NCBI GenBank assembly: GCA_027946365.1
Contig: JAPEUQ010000011.1
Location: forward strand, 1,426,001 to 1,490,000
Direction: 5' to 3'
From: Kalmusia sp. IMI 367209
Taxonomy: Eukaryota; Ascomycota; Dothideomycetes; Pleosporales; Didymosphaeriaceae
DNA: 64,000 bases
Part shown: piece after piece, positions 1-14,700 of the stretch
How the letters are laid out: the number at the start of each line of letters is the position of its first letter
How positions within the stretch are numbered: position 1 is the first letter of the stretch
Position numbers and translations under genes: made by a program
Notes under the pieces: model-generated
Seen by the model: only the letters and a program-made list of their open reading frames with translations
Database searches by the model: none
Told to the model about the DNA's origin: nothing

Positions 1-2783
1 CATTTGGCTGTCACAGCAGAGATGTTGTTGAGGTCATCTTCCAACGGCCAGTATTTTACTGATGTAAAGACGCTGGTGACTCTGTGATCTCGCGTCGGAA
101 TACGATAGCTATTCGCATGCTTTCTCAAGACGAGTGACTCTATACATATACGGCTATACGAGGAGTTGCTGTAGACCACAGATCTACCTGTTGACTGGAT
201 CGAAGGCGGAGTCTCACTCTGTGCGAGGCCGAACAAGGGACAGGCTCTCTATTTTTAGATCAGTCATCATCGTCTCAAGATGTCTGACAAAGAACATGAG
301 GCCAAAAGAGCATATCATACAGCCTGTAACATCCCGGACCTTGACTTCGCAGAGAGAATCGGTCAACTTCAAGATTTTGTTGAGATGCGCGGGTCGTCGT
401 CTAGGACGATACCCCCCTCTGGCATGAGGAGATAAATCGACGAACGAGAGAGGTCGAATCGAAGCGTAAGAGACCACAAGAACCCGGATGAACTCCCTCA
501 TAAACAACACATCGATGTAAGTGTCTACGATACGTATTGTTTGTCCACAGAAGCTATCGTCTTGCAAACATGCTAGAGAAAGGGACTGTGCCAGATGAGA
601 TTCGGCCCCATCAGCACTTCAAGAGTGGGACGCACAACACACACTCTTGAACTGATAGGAATGAATAGTCGAAAACATAATGGCCTTTGAAGCTCTTCTA
701 CATGGGTCCTTTCGATTCTAAGCGGCAAGAGCGGCGTAATGGAGCGACTGCAGCCTCTTGGAACCCAGGATGATGGTCCTATGACCATGAGGCCACCCTT
801 CGATGAGCGAGATATTAGTCTGGAGAACACTCGATCAAAAAGATGTCAGCAGCGTAGTACGGTTTTACTTTTATGACCGATAGATCCCTTGAACGGGTGG
901 AGGTCGATTTCGCTTCTTGCAACGTATCTTAGGAAGCGAGTATGCATCTATCCGTCGCGGCTTGTGTCACAAGAACAGTCCCTCGAGTCAATCATTCGAC
1001 AACTGCATAAGGACGTCTCGTATAGGTTTCGATATCGTACGCCGACGGCGGATTTAACCTTAGCATGAAATCTTCAAACATGTTACATTGTTAGCAAAGT
1101 TCATACAGGTAGGAAACCAAACAAGGGAAAGAGGTTTGCCTGCTCAAAGTCGCGCAATCCCACAAGTCAGTTTCACGATTCCGACCGACGGCAGAAATCG
1201 CACTTTTCTCCCGCTCTCCAACACCGCCTCCCATGATTCAAACCGCAAGGAAATGTCATTAAAGCGAGTCTCCGTATGGAAGCGGGACAAACACTTAACA
1301 CCAAGCTGAGCTTGACGACATTCCGATACCAGCAATCCGCACCTTGAGGCGAGTCAATGCGCAACGGCAAGACAGACACCCAACACCAAGCAAAGCTTGA
1401 CCCATGACGGGACGTAATCGCATCGTTCGGAACCTCAACGGATACCACAACAACACACCATCCCTACAGCCATAGCGTGCACACAACAAGTAGTCATCGC
1501 GACCAGAATCCCAGGTGCGGGGGTTCAATCTCCAAAGATCATGAACCGGCCTGCCTAACTATACTGCACGTCTCAGGTAGCATTCGGCATGTAACCCCAG
1601 CCACATCAGGCGCTAGCTCCATGCTGCAGCCATTATAGCCTCGCATGGAGCCTGAGATGATGACCGGTCTGAGCGTGGATAGCGGTCTCGCCCGACATGC
1701 AGATTGGGTCTACCTGACCAGAGGTCGCTTGCTGTTCAGGAGATATATAATTGGGCCTTACGGATGATTGGGAGAGTTTATGGTGACGGGAAAGAGCTCG
1801 AGCTGGTAGGAGTCGGAAACCGTGAAAAATATCTAGTGAAAGGCTTGAAGAAGCTTGGCTTTGTAGACTGCTGAAAGATGCAGTACCAAGAAAGGTAAGT
1901 TTACCAGTTGAAGATGAAATATACTGACTAAAGCCAGTTTCGTTTGTGTATGAAAAGTGCTGAACAGGTACCTGTCGCGGGCGATGCCTGTTGGCGCAGA
2001 TCAATCTCGTCCTCATATCATGGCTATGCATAACAACGATAATATTGAAAGCGAGTGACGATCTCAATGCCTAAAACTCACGAACGGTCAGCTAGTAGGA
2101 TTTTGCAGTCTGAAATCATCGTTAACTACTCATTCAGCTTCAGTGACACAGCCTTGGTCCGCTATACTGTCTTCGCATTAGGCTGTGATGACGGCAATTC
2201 AATCACAGTAGACTGAAGTCGTATGGTAATGCTTATCCAAGCTCAAGAAAGGCAGGATGTTCCCGCTTTATACCCATTTGTAACGACCGATTTGTAATAG
2301 TAAAAGAAGCATTCCAAAAAATACGGTGAGATGGTGTGTTCCCGGACTAAGAAGCTGCAGGAAGATTGACAATATCGCAGACTCGCAGAAAGAGAAAAAA
2401 AAAATTTGAATGACTCACTCTTATTGGCTTTGATAATCGATATAAACAACAGAGGAAAGAAATACTTGGCTTGTCTTTCGTCGTTGTACAGATGTAGAGA
2501 TGCTACCAGACCGATTTGCAACTATGCATACGACGTTAGCATTCACAACAAAGTGTAGCGACCTGCTACTTAAGCAAACCGATACTGTCGGATTAGCTAA
2601 CGATTTATACCATAAGGCATATATGTGTATCGCAGGAGGCTTGACGCATCAGGTTACTATCCGTGACACGATATTCTCCGAGTCGCCTTGATTCACACAC
2701 TTGACAGTCCTATGAATTCCGATAAAGCGTAGTTCGTTATGCACCAGGTGGTTTTCTTGGAAAAGGACGTCGATATGGAAACA
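1..2783. other. Gene-poor left flank
   Basis: I find no intact gene here. A stretch at about 281-570 on the plus strand reads like protein with an ATG at 281, but it is cut by TAA and TAG codons and I cannot name a family. Longer frames such as the one at 1633-2067 on the minus strand show no domain, signal peptide or believable splice structure. The stretch from 2243 to 2460 is AT-rich with homopolymer A. It is best read as intergenic DNA with possible gene relics. Confidence 0.5.
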
Positions 2784-4681
2784 TCAAATCCGCTTCACTT
2801 GCACATGGTCTATTCGCTCTGACTCCATGTCTTCAAAGTCTTTCGCTTGGTCGTAGTTGGTATGCGCAATCTCTTCAAGCGAAAGGCCTTTCGTTTCCTT
2901 CAGGAACGCAAAAGTGCCGACTGCAATGCATGCATCTGCCAGGCCCCAGAAGAGGAAGGTTCCCCAACTCATATCGTCGATCATGTAGGGTGTGACGAGT
3001 GAGAAAACGAAGTTGAAGAGCCATTGAGAAGACACTCCGACTGCAATACCGGGCTCTCGAATCCGCATTGGGAATATCTCTGAAACGTATGGCCAAGGCA
3101 GCGGGCCCCAGCTAAAGTTGTAGGCGATGACAAACAGGTAGATCAAGGCAACTGTTGCAATGCCGCTGGGAGTGGTGTTTCCATTACTCGGAGCCGGAAT
3201 GTTCTTCACAACGGCGGCGGTGCTGATCTGGCAAGCGGCCATGAAGACAGCTCCCCAGGTCATGATTTGCCGACGGCCGACCCGCTCCGAAAGGAAGAAG
3301 ACGAAGGTTGCGCACGCTACCACCTTGACAGCTCCGAATATAGCCGTCAACAGGAGGTTTTTGTCACCAGCACCTACCAGTAGCTTGAAGTATTGCGGAC
3401 CGAAGTATGCGAAGGCGGTCGCACCCGTGGCCTGTTGGGCGGCGAAGACGGCAAAGGCTGTGAAGACGCGCTTGAAGTTTGACCGTTCGAGGAGCTCTGG
3501 TGCAACGTTAGCCTACGAACATGCTCCATCTTTGTATTGGTGTTTTCTTGCCCTTGGCCTGGAAGCCTTCCGTCTCGCGCACTTCAATCTCGACGCCTGT
3601 TCGGATTTCCTCCATCTCATCTACCACATCTGCAGCGTCGCTCGCGCGTATCCATTTCAGGCTCTCCCAGGCTTCTTCGTGTCTTCCCTTTTGCGTAAGC
3701 CACCTCGTCGACTCCTTCAGGGTTAGCATACCGAGACCCAGGAGGGCGGCGGGGACGATCTGCAGGCCGATGGGGATTTGCCATTGCATCGCTTTCTGGT
3801 TGGACACGGCCTTAAGGACGCTGTAGTCGACCCAGTATGAGACGAAGATTCCACTGGTGTATTTGAGCTGTGGTGCGCTATTGTACGTTACGGGCCGGGT
3901 TGTTGATGGCTCGAACGGTCGCTGAGGGAGATGCGACTCACATGGTGTAATTGAGCTGGAAGAAGCTGCCAATCTGCCCGCGCAGGTGCTTGGGTGTCAT
4001 TTCGCTGCTGTACATGGGAACAACAACCGTCGCGGCTCCCAGACTGACCCCGGCGATGATCCTGCCGGCGTAGAAGGCGCCCATCGAGTGCGTGTCGATG
4101 GTCTGGATTACAGCGCCCACCACGAAGATGGCCGAGGCCAGCGCGAGCGTCTTGCGGCGTCCATGACGGTTCGTGACGGGCCAGGCGATGAAGCAGGCAA
4201 GAAAGGCTCCCAGCTGCTGCAGGCCGACGGCGAGGGAGTTGACGCGAGTCTTGTGAGCTGTATCATAGTGGAAGGAGGAGCTGAAGGACTGGAGGGTGAG
4301 CACGCCCCCTGCATTGGAGCTGTTAACGGCGCCGACGACCAATGTGACGCTCCCTTGAGTCCTAGAAGCCCTAGGAAGATAGACATACCGACACTAGCAA
4401 TTGCGGGTCAGCTAGGTCGATTCGTGGTGTTACTGTGTATTGAGGTTGAGGGTGGGTCGTCGCTCGTTGGTAGGGTCGTGTGGAAAGAGCGAGCCGCCCC
4501 TCCAGTTGTAACTGCCCCCACGTGCTGTTCAACCCCTCAGGTACCCTCAACCACACCTGCATATGCAAACAGAGTAAGGCAATACTCACATCCCCGAGTC
4601 ATAGCCAAAGAGAAAGCCTCCTATGCAGACGACCGTTCCGAGCCAGTATGCTCGAATGGTTCCCAGCGTCGAGGGCTGCAT
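2784..4681 (-). CDS. MFS sugar transporter (SP family)
   Basis: A twelve-helix sugar:H+ symporter of the plasma membrane. Exons are 4681-4590, 4393-4389, 4308-3942, 3853-3552 and 3496-2784, giving 492 aa in one frame. Family marks are GYDSG followed by GGVLTL in helix 1, the N-domain signature NRHGRRK, AGRIIAGVSLG in helix 4, MTPKHLRGQIGS, QQATG in helix 7, the C-domain repeat SERVGRRQ, and ETKGLSLEEI after helix 12. Exon 2 is only 5 nt and restores the conserved helix-1 reading. The fourth intron (3551-3497, 55 nt) uses a GC donor, and its GCTAAC branch point and CAG acceptor make the exon joint exact. The substrate cannot be read from sequence; a hexose, disaccharide or quinate are all possible. 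It is divergent from the sulfatase and shares a 572-bp intergenic region with it. Confidence 0.85.
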
Positions 4682-7642
<2,961 letters not shown>

Positions 7643-8426
7643 CAGGAATAAACCCACAGTAGTCTAGGCATTCTGCTATATTTACTGGGAAAGTATACAG
7701 AGAAGTGGACACTCGATGAGATTGAGGGTTGAGATAGGGAAGGTAGTTATCACACGTAGAATAGCTCCATTAAGACGTCGTTTCTTTGCTCCTATTCCTA
7801 GTCGATAATCTCGTGAAAGTGCGCCCCCAGAATCATTGAGGACAGTTTGTCGAAGAGTCGAGAGAAATGGAGCACCAAAGATATAGTGCTCGATTATGTT
7901 GCTGTCAAATTAAAACTAGTGTACTGACAAGCGGTGGTAGACGGTGTTAGGCATCTTTGTATTCTCCAGAAGAATTTGAATATTGGTGATGACCGTTGAC
8001 ATTCATGTCCTAGTGTTTGCCCTTATTGGAAGATGTATCAGTGTTTGCCTTTGTCTCTCTGCTAATCCTCTATTCTTGTTAATCAGACGGAGTCACTGAC
8101 TTTGCTGATCATCTAATCAACTCGCGGGCGACACTTGTTTGCGAAAACTGGTGACTGAAAACATTTGAGTCTGTGTATAGAATAATTGAAAACAGACCGG
8201 ATTGCTCTTCGCTTAGGACTACGAATGCGTTTTCTCTTTATAGGATATTATGCAAACTCACATGTGCTTTACGTAAAACGGATTTCAATTGTCTTAGGCC
8301 ATGTGAATACGTTCTTGTCAATAGCAAATGCGGTTGCCATATACTCAAGCACTTTGGGTACATCAGGGTCCCATTTTCCCCTCTGTCAGAGAATCAACCT
8401 CTTCGCAGATTGTGTAAAAGGTTATC
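7643..8426. other. Intergenic, no gene seen
   Basis: This 784-bp gap runs from the sulfatase stop to the start of the chromodomain-like orphan, so it holds the sulfatase 3' end and the orphan's promoter. An open frame at 8186-8488 overlaps the start of the next gene and has no recognisable domain, so I treat it as chance. Confidence 0.5.
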
Positions 8427-9686
8427 ATGGTAGCTGCAGCATCACCGTTTGGCCTCTCCAGGGCTGCGCTAGACCGTCGTCTCAATAATCAGATTCCTCG
8501 CAAACGTCCAACCCAAATGCTCCCTTTCAAAAATCCAATGCGCACCATCGCCAAGCACGTTACTCGCCCGAAACCCAAGACCGCATCTGCCAGAGCCCTT
8601 GGAAAGAAAATTCTATCACTTATGCCCCACACTCGACCTGAAAAGCGAGGCCTAGATCGCACCCGCACTATCGGTAGTCTTTCTCTCAGCCAGTGGTCCG
8701 CTCGCCGTATCCTCGCGTCCCGCCCCAATCCCGAACACCCCTCCAGACTCCAATACAAAGTGCAATGGGAGACAACATGGGAGGATGCGACCGATATCAC
8801 TGGGTTGGCAGCTGGAGAATGGAAAGAAGCACTCCATAACGATGACACGTTCGTTTTCAAACCACAAAGTGGAGATGAGTGGACGGTGCTCAAGGATGCA
8901 ACGTGCCTGGAGAACGACAGTGAGGAATCGCAGTGGGAGATGTGGAGAGCCATTCGACGCAATGCTATCCGAGAGATAGGAAATAATTTCTGTGCTGGGT
9001 TAAAGGATGGTGAAGTCATTTTTGCAAGTGCAACTGTTGAGTTAGAAGTGAGACAGGATTTGGAAGGCGAATGGCAAGATGAAAAGATATCGGCGGAGAA
9101 CGTGCTCAGAGCCGCGTGGAGGAATGTGGACAGAGATCATAGATTGCTCGACGAAGACATTCCATTTGGGAATGTCAAGGTCTGCTGCATCGCCCAGCTA
9201 GATCCATGGCTGACCGAAGACGTAGAAGATTTGAGGATGCAGCAGCGTACCTCATTCACGGTGGCAGAGATAATTCGCGCTGTGATACCTAATCCCATTG
9301 AAGAACTCGATGAGCATACTTTCAGCAAAGATGACGCATACTTCAATTACCCTCGCTGGCGCGAGGTCACCAGAGCTCTCGTTCGCAAAGTACCATTCCT
9401 GTTTAAGAGTGGCACATGGATGCAACTATTCGCATTCTTGATACTTGGCAGTGAGTTGTTCCTGAATGAGTTGGCACTGGTTGGCATCAAAGTGCAGGAA
9501 GATTGGTGCCAGCGCGCTCGAGAGTACGACATGCATATGTACTATGAGCGCATCGTCGATGATCGGTCAACACACGACATACAAGAAACCTTCCTCAATC
9601 TACGTGACTTCTTTAGAAATATGGGATTGGATAAGAGAGATGCAAATGACAGAGAGCATGTTAGTGATAATACGAAATCCAGTTAG
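8427..9686 (+). CDS. Orphan protein with chromodomain-like stretch
   Basis: A single-exon 419-aa frame. Residues 20-75 are basic and Arg/Lys/Pro-rich, consistent with nuclear or nucleic-acid contact. Around residues 85-130 the pattern W-x(3)-RILASR, then QYKVQWETTWEDAT, resembles a chromodomain (hydrophobic RIL..R, Y.VKW, TWE). The match is from memory and lacks a full aromatic cage that I can point to. The remainder is acidic and helical with many Trp residues and no domain I know. An alternative start at residue 31 (MLPF) would drop a short leader. Chromodomains in fungal accessory regions often come from retrotransposon integrases, but no integrase or reverse-transcriptase motif is present. 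The function is unknown. Confidence 0.6.
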   Translation: MVAAASPFGLSRAALDRRLNNQIPRKRPTQMLPFKNPMRTIAKHVTRPKPKTASARALGKKILSLMPHTRPEKRGLDRTRTIGSLSLSQWSARRILASRPNPEHPSRLQYKVQWETTWEDATDITGLAAGEWKEALHNDDTFVFKPQSGDEWTVLKDATCLENDSEESQWEMWRAIRRNAIREIGNNFCAGLKDGEVIFASATVELEVRQDLEGEWQDEKISAENVLRAAWRNVDRDHRLLDEDIPFGNVKVCCIAQLDPWLTEDVEDLRMQQRTSFTVAEIIRAVIPNPIEELDEHTFSKDDAYFNYPRWREVTRALVRKVPFLFKSGTWMQLFAFLILGSELFLNELALVGIKVQEDWCQRAREYDMHMYYERIVDDRSTHDIQETFLNLRDFFRNMGLDKRDANDREHVSDNTKSS

Positions 9687-12023
9687 TTAACGGTGGAAAA
9701 GGGCGCTGTTAGCGTGGTGCATTGTGTTTGTGGATTAGATTGCGCATATTTATAGAGTGAGACTTTTTTTGAAATAGAAATCATGCAACGGCGGTAATTC
9801 CTAATTCTCAAAGTGTTTATTGCCTTAATTAATATGATGGAAACTCTCAAATCTATCAGGCATGCTATAAACATGCGTTGTGTACGGATGGTTAAGGTCA
9901 CATTGCAAGAGCTGCAAGGGTATGCTGTTGGAGTATACTATAACAACGACGCTATTGTGAATTAACAAAAGAGGAACGACTGCCCATATGATGCAGGGCT
10001 CGAACGGAAGAGATAACATATGCCAAAGAAAAATTTTAAAAAAAGGAAACTGTACTGTAAGCGCGGTACCGCTGGGCTACCTGTTCACAAGATAAGTTAG
10101 CATTGTCCGAAGACGGAGATTGGAGGACTTGAGCATATTATATAGGGCAACAAAAAACGTTATGATGAGGTTGTAGGGTTTCTTTGATGGGGCTTGGTTG
10201 CCGGGCGGAACACCGTCCCCAGGCAGCGTCACGCGCGAAGTGAGAAGGTGCGACAGCAAAATCAACACTAAAAGCTGAACGTTCAGAGCGAGGGCTCCAC
10301 GAAGAAACCAACTGCTTCCATTCCCAATTATTCGCCTGATCCTCTTATTATCTACATACCTAACAACATGGCAAACACCCTAGCCCAACCTCGGCGCTAC
10401 TCCCACGAGCTTAGATCCCCAAGCACCGCTACCACCTCATGTAACAATAAATACCTAGACTATAGCTCTGCTCGCATGCTAACTGCTTTCAACAGTCTTT
10501 CTACACCTAATATCTACATATTGAACGCAATACCTCTCCACCATAGCATGTGCGCCCCCCACCCCGCCGATCCCCAAGCGCAGCAAGCTTAAGCTTAGGT
10601 GTCACCGCCCCTCCATGCCGTCGTCATATGAAGATATATCCTCCTTCCGCCCGGATTGACTCGATGCCCCGCAATCCTACTGATCGCACGGCATACCTGG
10701 CGAATGGACGGTGTGAACCTCCTCCGCCGTACCACAATCTCTGAGCACGATCGCCACTCAGCGAGACACCGGATATGCTGGAGCAACCTACAAGAACGTC
10801 CAATACACTTGGTCAACGAGCTCAGTATTCAAACTCCTACGCATACAACTAGGCAATAAAAGGTACAGTTGAGGCATGTTCGAATATTGCAACACACCAA
10901 CTATGATCATCTATTCCATTGCCTAGGATGCTGTTGCGCCCGCATTAATTGACTCTTATAAGGGCTTGTATGTCTTAAATTGAGTGTAGCCAAGGTATAC
11001 AGCTAAAATTGCTAGGAACCTAGGCAAATTGCTACCACCAAGCATCTTCGCCGATCTCAATATCCGCAACGAGCACGTCGCCGCCTGCGTTTTGGATTCA
11101 TCGAGTACAAACGCTCCTCCTCTCGCTCCATCGCAACGTCCATACTCCATGTTCCACCATGCCTCTCACCACGGCGGTAGGGGTCATGAGCAGAGTCGGA
11201 ACATACCAGTATATCCAAATTAGCCAACTACCGCGCATTACTATAAGGATATTGGAATTAGGCCTAGTCATCGCCGTTCTGGGTTAGGTATATGGCAGCA
11301 GCACTAGAGCGTCACCAATGTACACTAGGACGGCCACCAACTGTGACAAATGACGCCTGCAGAATGCCTTGACATAGTTGGTTTGGATCAAGGTATTGGG
11401 GAGTTTGGTAGCTTTGGCGGGGGATACGTGAGATGCATTTGGTGCATCTAGGGTATAGTCATGCTATGCGTAGAGGACCTACGGACACAGCTGTCACAAT
11501 ACAAGAGTCAATGGAGAGTAAGCTCGTCATTTCTGGAATTCATCAGGCGACCTACGGCTTGACGGCTCTGGGAAAGGATACAGGGGTCATTTGAGGGGAC
11601 ACAGATTGCGTTCGCGTGAGACGCTTAGGGCGCATACAGTGCGAACGTGGAGCTTGCGCATCGTGCATCGTAGCGGTCACTCATTGGTACAAATATCAAA
11701 GGAGTCCACAATGTCAGCGATTTGACGAGCGGCAACAAGCTGTTTGGTAAGTTCCATTAAGAGACGCTCAAGCTGTTTTCGATGGCCAGCAAGCGTTTAC
11801 ATGAACGTCGTAGAAAAATTAAAGCAATGTTTATACAATCAGATAGAATCTCGCGGGTAGTATAAGAATGTGATATAGAGTATTCGATAAGTATCACGCG
11901 TAATAATCACAGCAAGCTTGATATGTTCAAAGCACAAGTAACATGAAGAAGAAACGTCACAGAGAGAAGGAAACTGGTATCATTCCATGTCGAGCTAATT
12001 CGACAGACCGTGAGTTCCATAGC
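9687..12023. other. Gene-poor intergenic region
   Basis: About 2.3 kb with no gene I can support. Short frames near 10368-10744 (one ending in a PPPPY-like stretch) and 11029-11223 are Pro/Ser-rich and may be small exons or relics, but no start, splice set or domain ties them together. A tRNA-like box at about 10060-10085 on the minus strand was checked and rejected. Confidence 0.4.
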
Positions 12024-12594
12024 CTATGTTACAGGCAGACCGTGACCCCAAAACATCCCACCACGACAGCAGATATCTAAGCCCCGAGGGGGGCGAATCG
12101 GCAGCGGATCGTAGAACCGCGAAGGGCAAAAGCCGCAGCGGGCATGGCCACACACGGAGCTCGGCGGGCCCAAGCACTCCGGATAGGGCTTACCCGGCAA
12201 GATCACGATGGGGCCCGTAGGCCACTGGCAGGTCGAGCCGTCAGCGACCGCCGAGGAGCTATAGCTTGTCAGTGGCTACTCAAGTCGATACAAGACGTAT
12301 TGTAGGATGTGTTACTTACACTTCGCGAACGACCGCGCACTGACAGCACATAAAATGCTCGTCGGGGCCACCTGTGCGCAAGGGCGGAGGCGGAGCCTCA
12401 CCAGCAGGCCAGAGGCCTGGAGGTGGGTTGCCCGGAGGCGGGGGAGGGACCATGTAGGCGGGAACCCAGACCCAAGCGGACGTGGGTCCCGAAGGACCAG
12501 GCAGAGCGACGCGAACAGATGGGACGCGGGTGGCGTCATCGAGGGTGAAGACCGCCGGAGCGGTAGCGGGGGCAGTGTTGCCGGCCGGAGCCAT
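12024..12594 (-). CDS. Small Cys-rich, putative zinc-binding protein
   Basis: Two exons, 12594-12320 and 12258-12024, with a 61-nt intron (donor GTAAGT, acceptor TATAG); the phases agree across the joint. The first half is Pro/Gly/Ala-rich. The second half carries MCCQC, a later CQWP, PEC and then C-G-H-x-x-C-x-x-C, then CC near the end. This spacing resembles small fungal proteins with a CCQC then C.H..C..C arrangement that probably bind zinc. The start is uncertain: I chose the Met at 12594, but the frame stays open upstream to 12672 without another ATG, so a further 5' exon is possible. I do not know its function. It lies head-to-tail with the DHA1 transporter upstream. Confidence 0.5.
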
Positions 12595-12905
12595 GGTGGA
12601 GGTGGAGTTGGAGCTGGAGCTGAAGGCGTCGGCCAACTCGGCACGTTTGGCTTCATCTTGGTTAGCGATCAAAATCCTGTTTGTTTCGAATCTTTACATA
12701 CCAGGGTAATGAGTAAGGTGTGCCAAAGAAGAAGGAAGGAGACACGCAGAATTTCCTCATACTTATAGCGGGGACCGTGCACCGTGAATGAACGAATTTC
12801 TTGGCCAAACAGCAATCCAATTCACCAAGAAGCAAAAAAGGGCAACCGTGTAAGTAATTGACATGAATTGAGACCATCTATACGCTTTATGCTTTTCAAA
12901 CGCAT

Positions 12906-14627
12906 CTACAATCCGCAAGGTGGAAGTGATGCCCAGCCGCCTACGCGGTTGGTGCCCATTTGCTCTTTTTGCCGTATCCTGGCTCCGTAAATGTAGAAGA
13001 GGACGGGTACTGGTAAGAAAGCAATGCAAATGAATGCCAATAAGCTACTCGCCCATGCTACACCAAGGTTGGTGTACATAATGTGCGTGAAAAGAGGAAA
13101 GAAGGCGCCAAAAAAACTACGGATGAAGGTGTTTACGGCGATGGCAGAGTTCGCGTAGAAGCCGTAGCAGTCGATCAAATAGCTCATGCCCTGCCAAAAC
13201 GGTACCATACAGCCAATGCCGATCAGGGCGGTCGCAAGGACGGAAGGAACCCATGTGATGTTCGGGTTGGAGGTCCAGCCAAACCAGAAGAGACCGATCG
13301 GAAGGCAGATGGCTCCTACGATCATGGGTGGCAGTCGCTCCTCTGGTATCGATTTGCCATGTTTGTTGAATGCGCGGGTGAAATTAGTCGCGGTGCTGTA
13401 GGCAATGATACCGGCGCCCAAGATGATGCCAACGATGAAGGCCGTGAAGGGGAGCTGGGAGACACCGACGCTCCAGCCGCGCTTTTCGTAATATGCGACT
13501 GGGTACTGTAGAAATGTAAGCCAGTGGCCAAACCAATTAGACTGAATGCACGTGACTCACAGCTTCGAATAGCAAGTACACGATGCCGTACAGAAAGCTC
13601 ATGTAGGCTGTCACGAGAGCAAGAATCGGTTCCTGCATGATCATGGCGAACGGTCTGATCAGGTAGACAGTCATGACTCTTTCCAGAGTCAGCTTTTGCA
13701 CGTCGGCTTTGGCATGATACTGGTCATTGCCCGAATCTTTGCGTAGGCTCGCAGCGCGTTTTTGCAAGATATAGGGCGCCGAAGTCTCTGGCGCGAAGAA
13801 GAGTGCAAGAAGACCTACAACGCCGGCCATGATCAGAGTGATCCAAGACGTCCAGCGCCAGCCTAGGCTCGATTGTACAATGAAGCCCCCAGCGATTGGT
13901 CCGGCGACAGGGCCAGCAAATCCACCTGCAGCAAAAATGCAGATGGCGTACGAGCGTGGGATTGGGTCCCAGAGATCAGCCAGAATGCCACCGACCACGG
14001 ACAGTGGCGCTGCAGCAAAGAAGCCTCCCAGGAAACGGCCGATACACACTGTTGTTATATTCTGCGCAACTGCGACGGGAATTTGGAAGATGGCGAAAAG
14101 GGCATATCCACAGAGAAGTGGGGTGCGTCGCCCGAGGACTTCAGACATGGGACCGAAGGCAATGGGACCGAATACGAATCCCTAAGATCATCAGCTTCGG
14201 CGTAGTTGCGTTTGGTCGGAGGGCATACCAGGACGAAGAGCGAGACGCCCAAGGTAGCTGTAACTTTTGTGACTTGGAACTTCTCCTGCACAACACCAAT
14301 GTTCACCGAGAAAATGCTGCTGGCGAAGGTGACGGTGAAGACCAGCAGCCCTACGACAACAGTGATGATCCATCTCCTCGTCGTGGTCCAGGCCTTTGGA
14401 TTGTCGGGGTCGTCTGGGCCATTGAATTCGACCAGGAACTCGTCCACTACGGGCGGGTCCTTTTCCCTATTTCTCTCCATGGCAATGAAGCTGTTGTTCG
14501 AGGCTGTGAAGTCATCGACACTCTTCTGTGGGGTATCGGCGTTCATCCGCGGCACAGCATCGAGAGAGGTGCGCGTCGACGCGGCGTGGGCGAGGCCGGG
14601 ACCAGCATCAGCGAGTTCGGCAGCCAT
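12906..14627 (-). CDS. MFS transporter, DHA1 drug/polyamine type
   Basis: A proton antiporter of the plasma membrane exporting drugs, toxins or polyamines. Exons are 14627-14229, 14181-13561 and 13505-12906, all phase 0, giving 539 aa. Introns are 47 and 55 nt with normal GT-AG ends. After a cytosolic leader of about 80 residues comes the DPDNPKAW motif typical of fungal DHA1 members. Then come GFVFGPIAFGPMSEVLGRRTP (helix 2 to motif A), GRFLGGFFAAAPLSVVGGILADLW, and the motif C-like AAGGFAGPVAGPIAGGF in helix 5. The C-half ends IYGARIRQK plus a short tail. This fits the TPO/FLR drug-resistance group; the substrate is unknown. A TATA-like box lies about 70 bp upstream. Confidence 0.88.
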
Positions 14628-14694
14628 TGACCGTGGATCGTCGAGTCGACGTCTGCAGAGACCGAAGCCGACCCAGCGGCGGGGCTCGACTGGC

Positions 14695-14700
14695 TTTATA
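14695..14700 (-). promoter_or_regulatory. TATA-like box of the DHA1 transporter
   Basis: TATAAA on the minus strand, about 70 bp upstream of the transporter start codon and flanked by GC-rich sequence. Position and sequence suit a core promoter element. No transcript start is known. Confidence 0.4.

Noticed and set aside
1633..2067. 144-aa minus-strand frame
   Set aside because: The composition looks random and there is no motif, signal peptide or supporting exon.
3497..3520. Frameshift, or a 24-nt GT-AG intron, in the sugar transporter
   Set aside because: A 24-nt intron is too short for a fungus and gives the wrong phase. The 55-nt GC-AG intron explains the joint exactly, so no frameshift is needed.
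9975..10085. tRNA-like gene on the minus strand with a good A-box and a GTTCGAGCC B-box
   Set aside because: The T-stem and acceptor stem do not pair when the boxes are placed in a cloverleaf, and the spacing would need a long odd intron.
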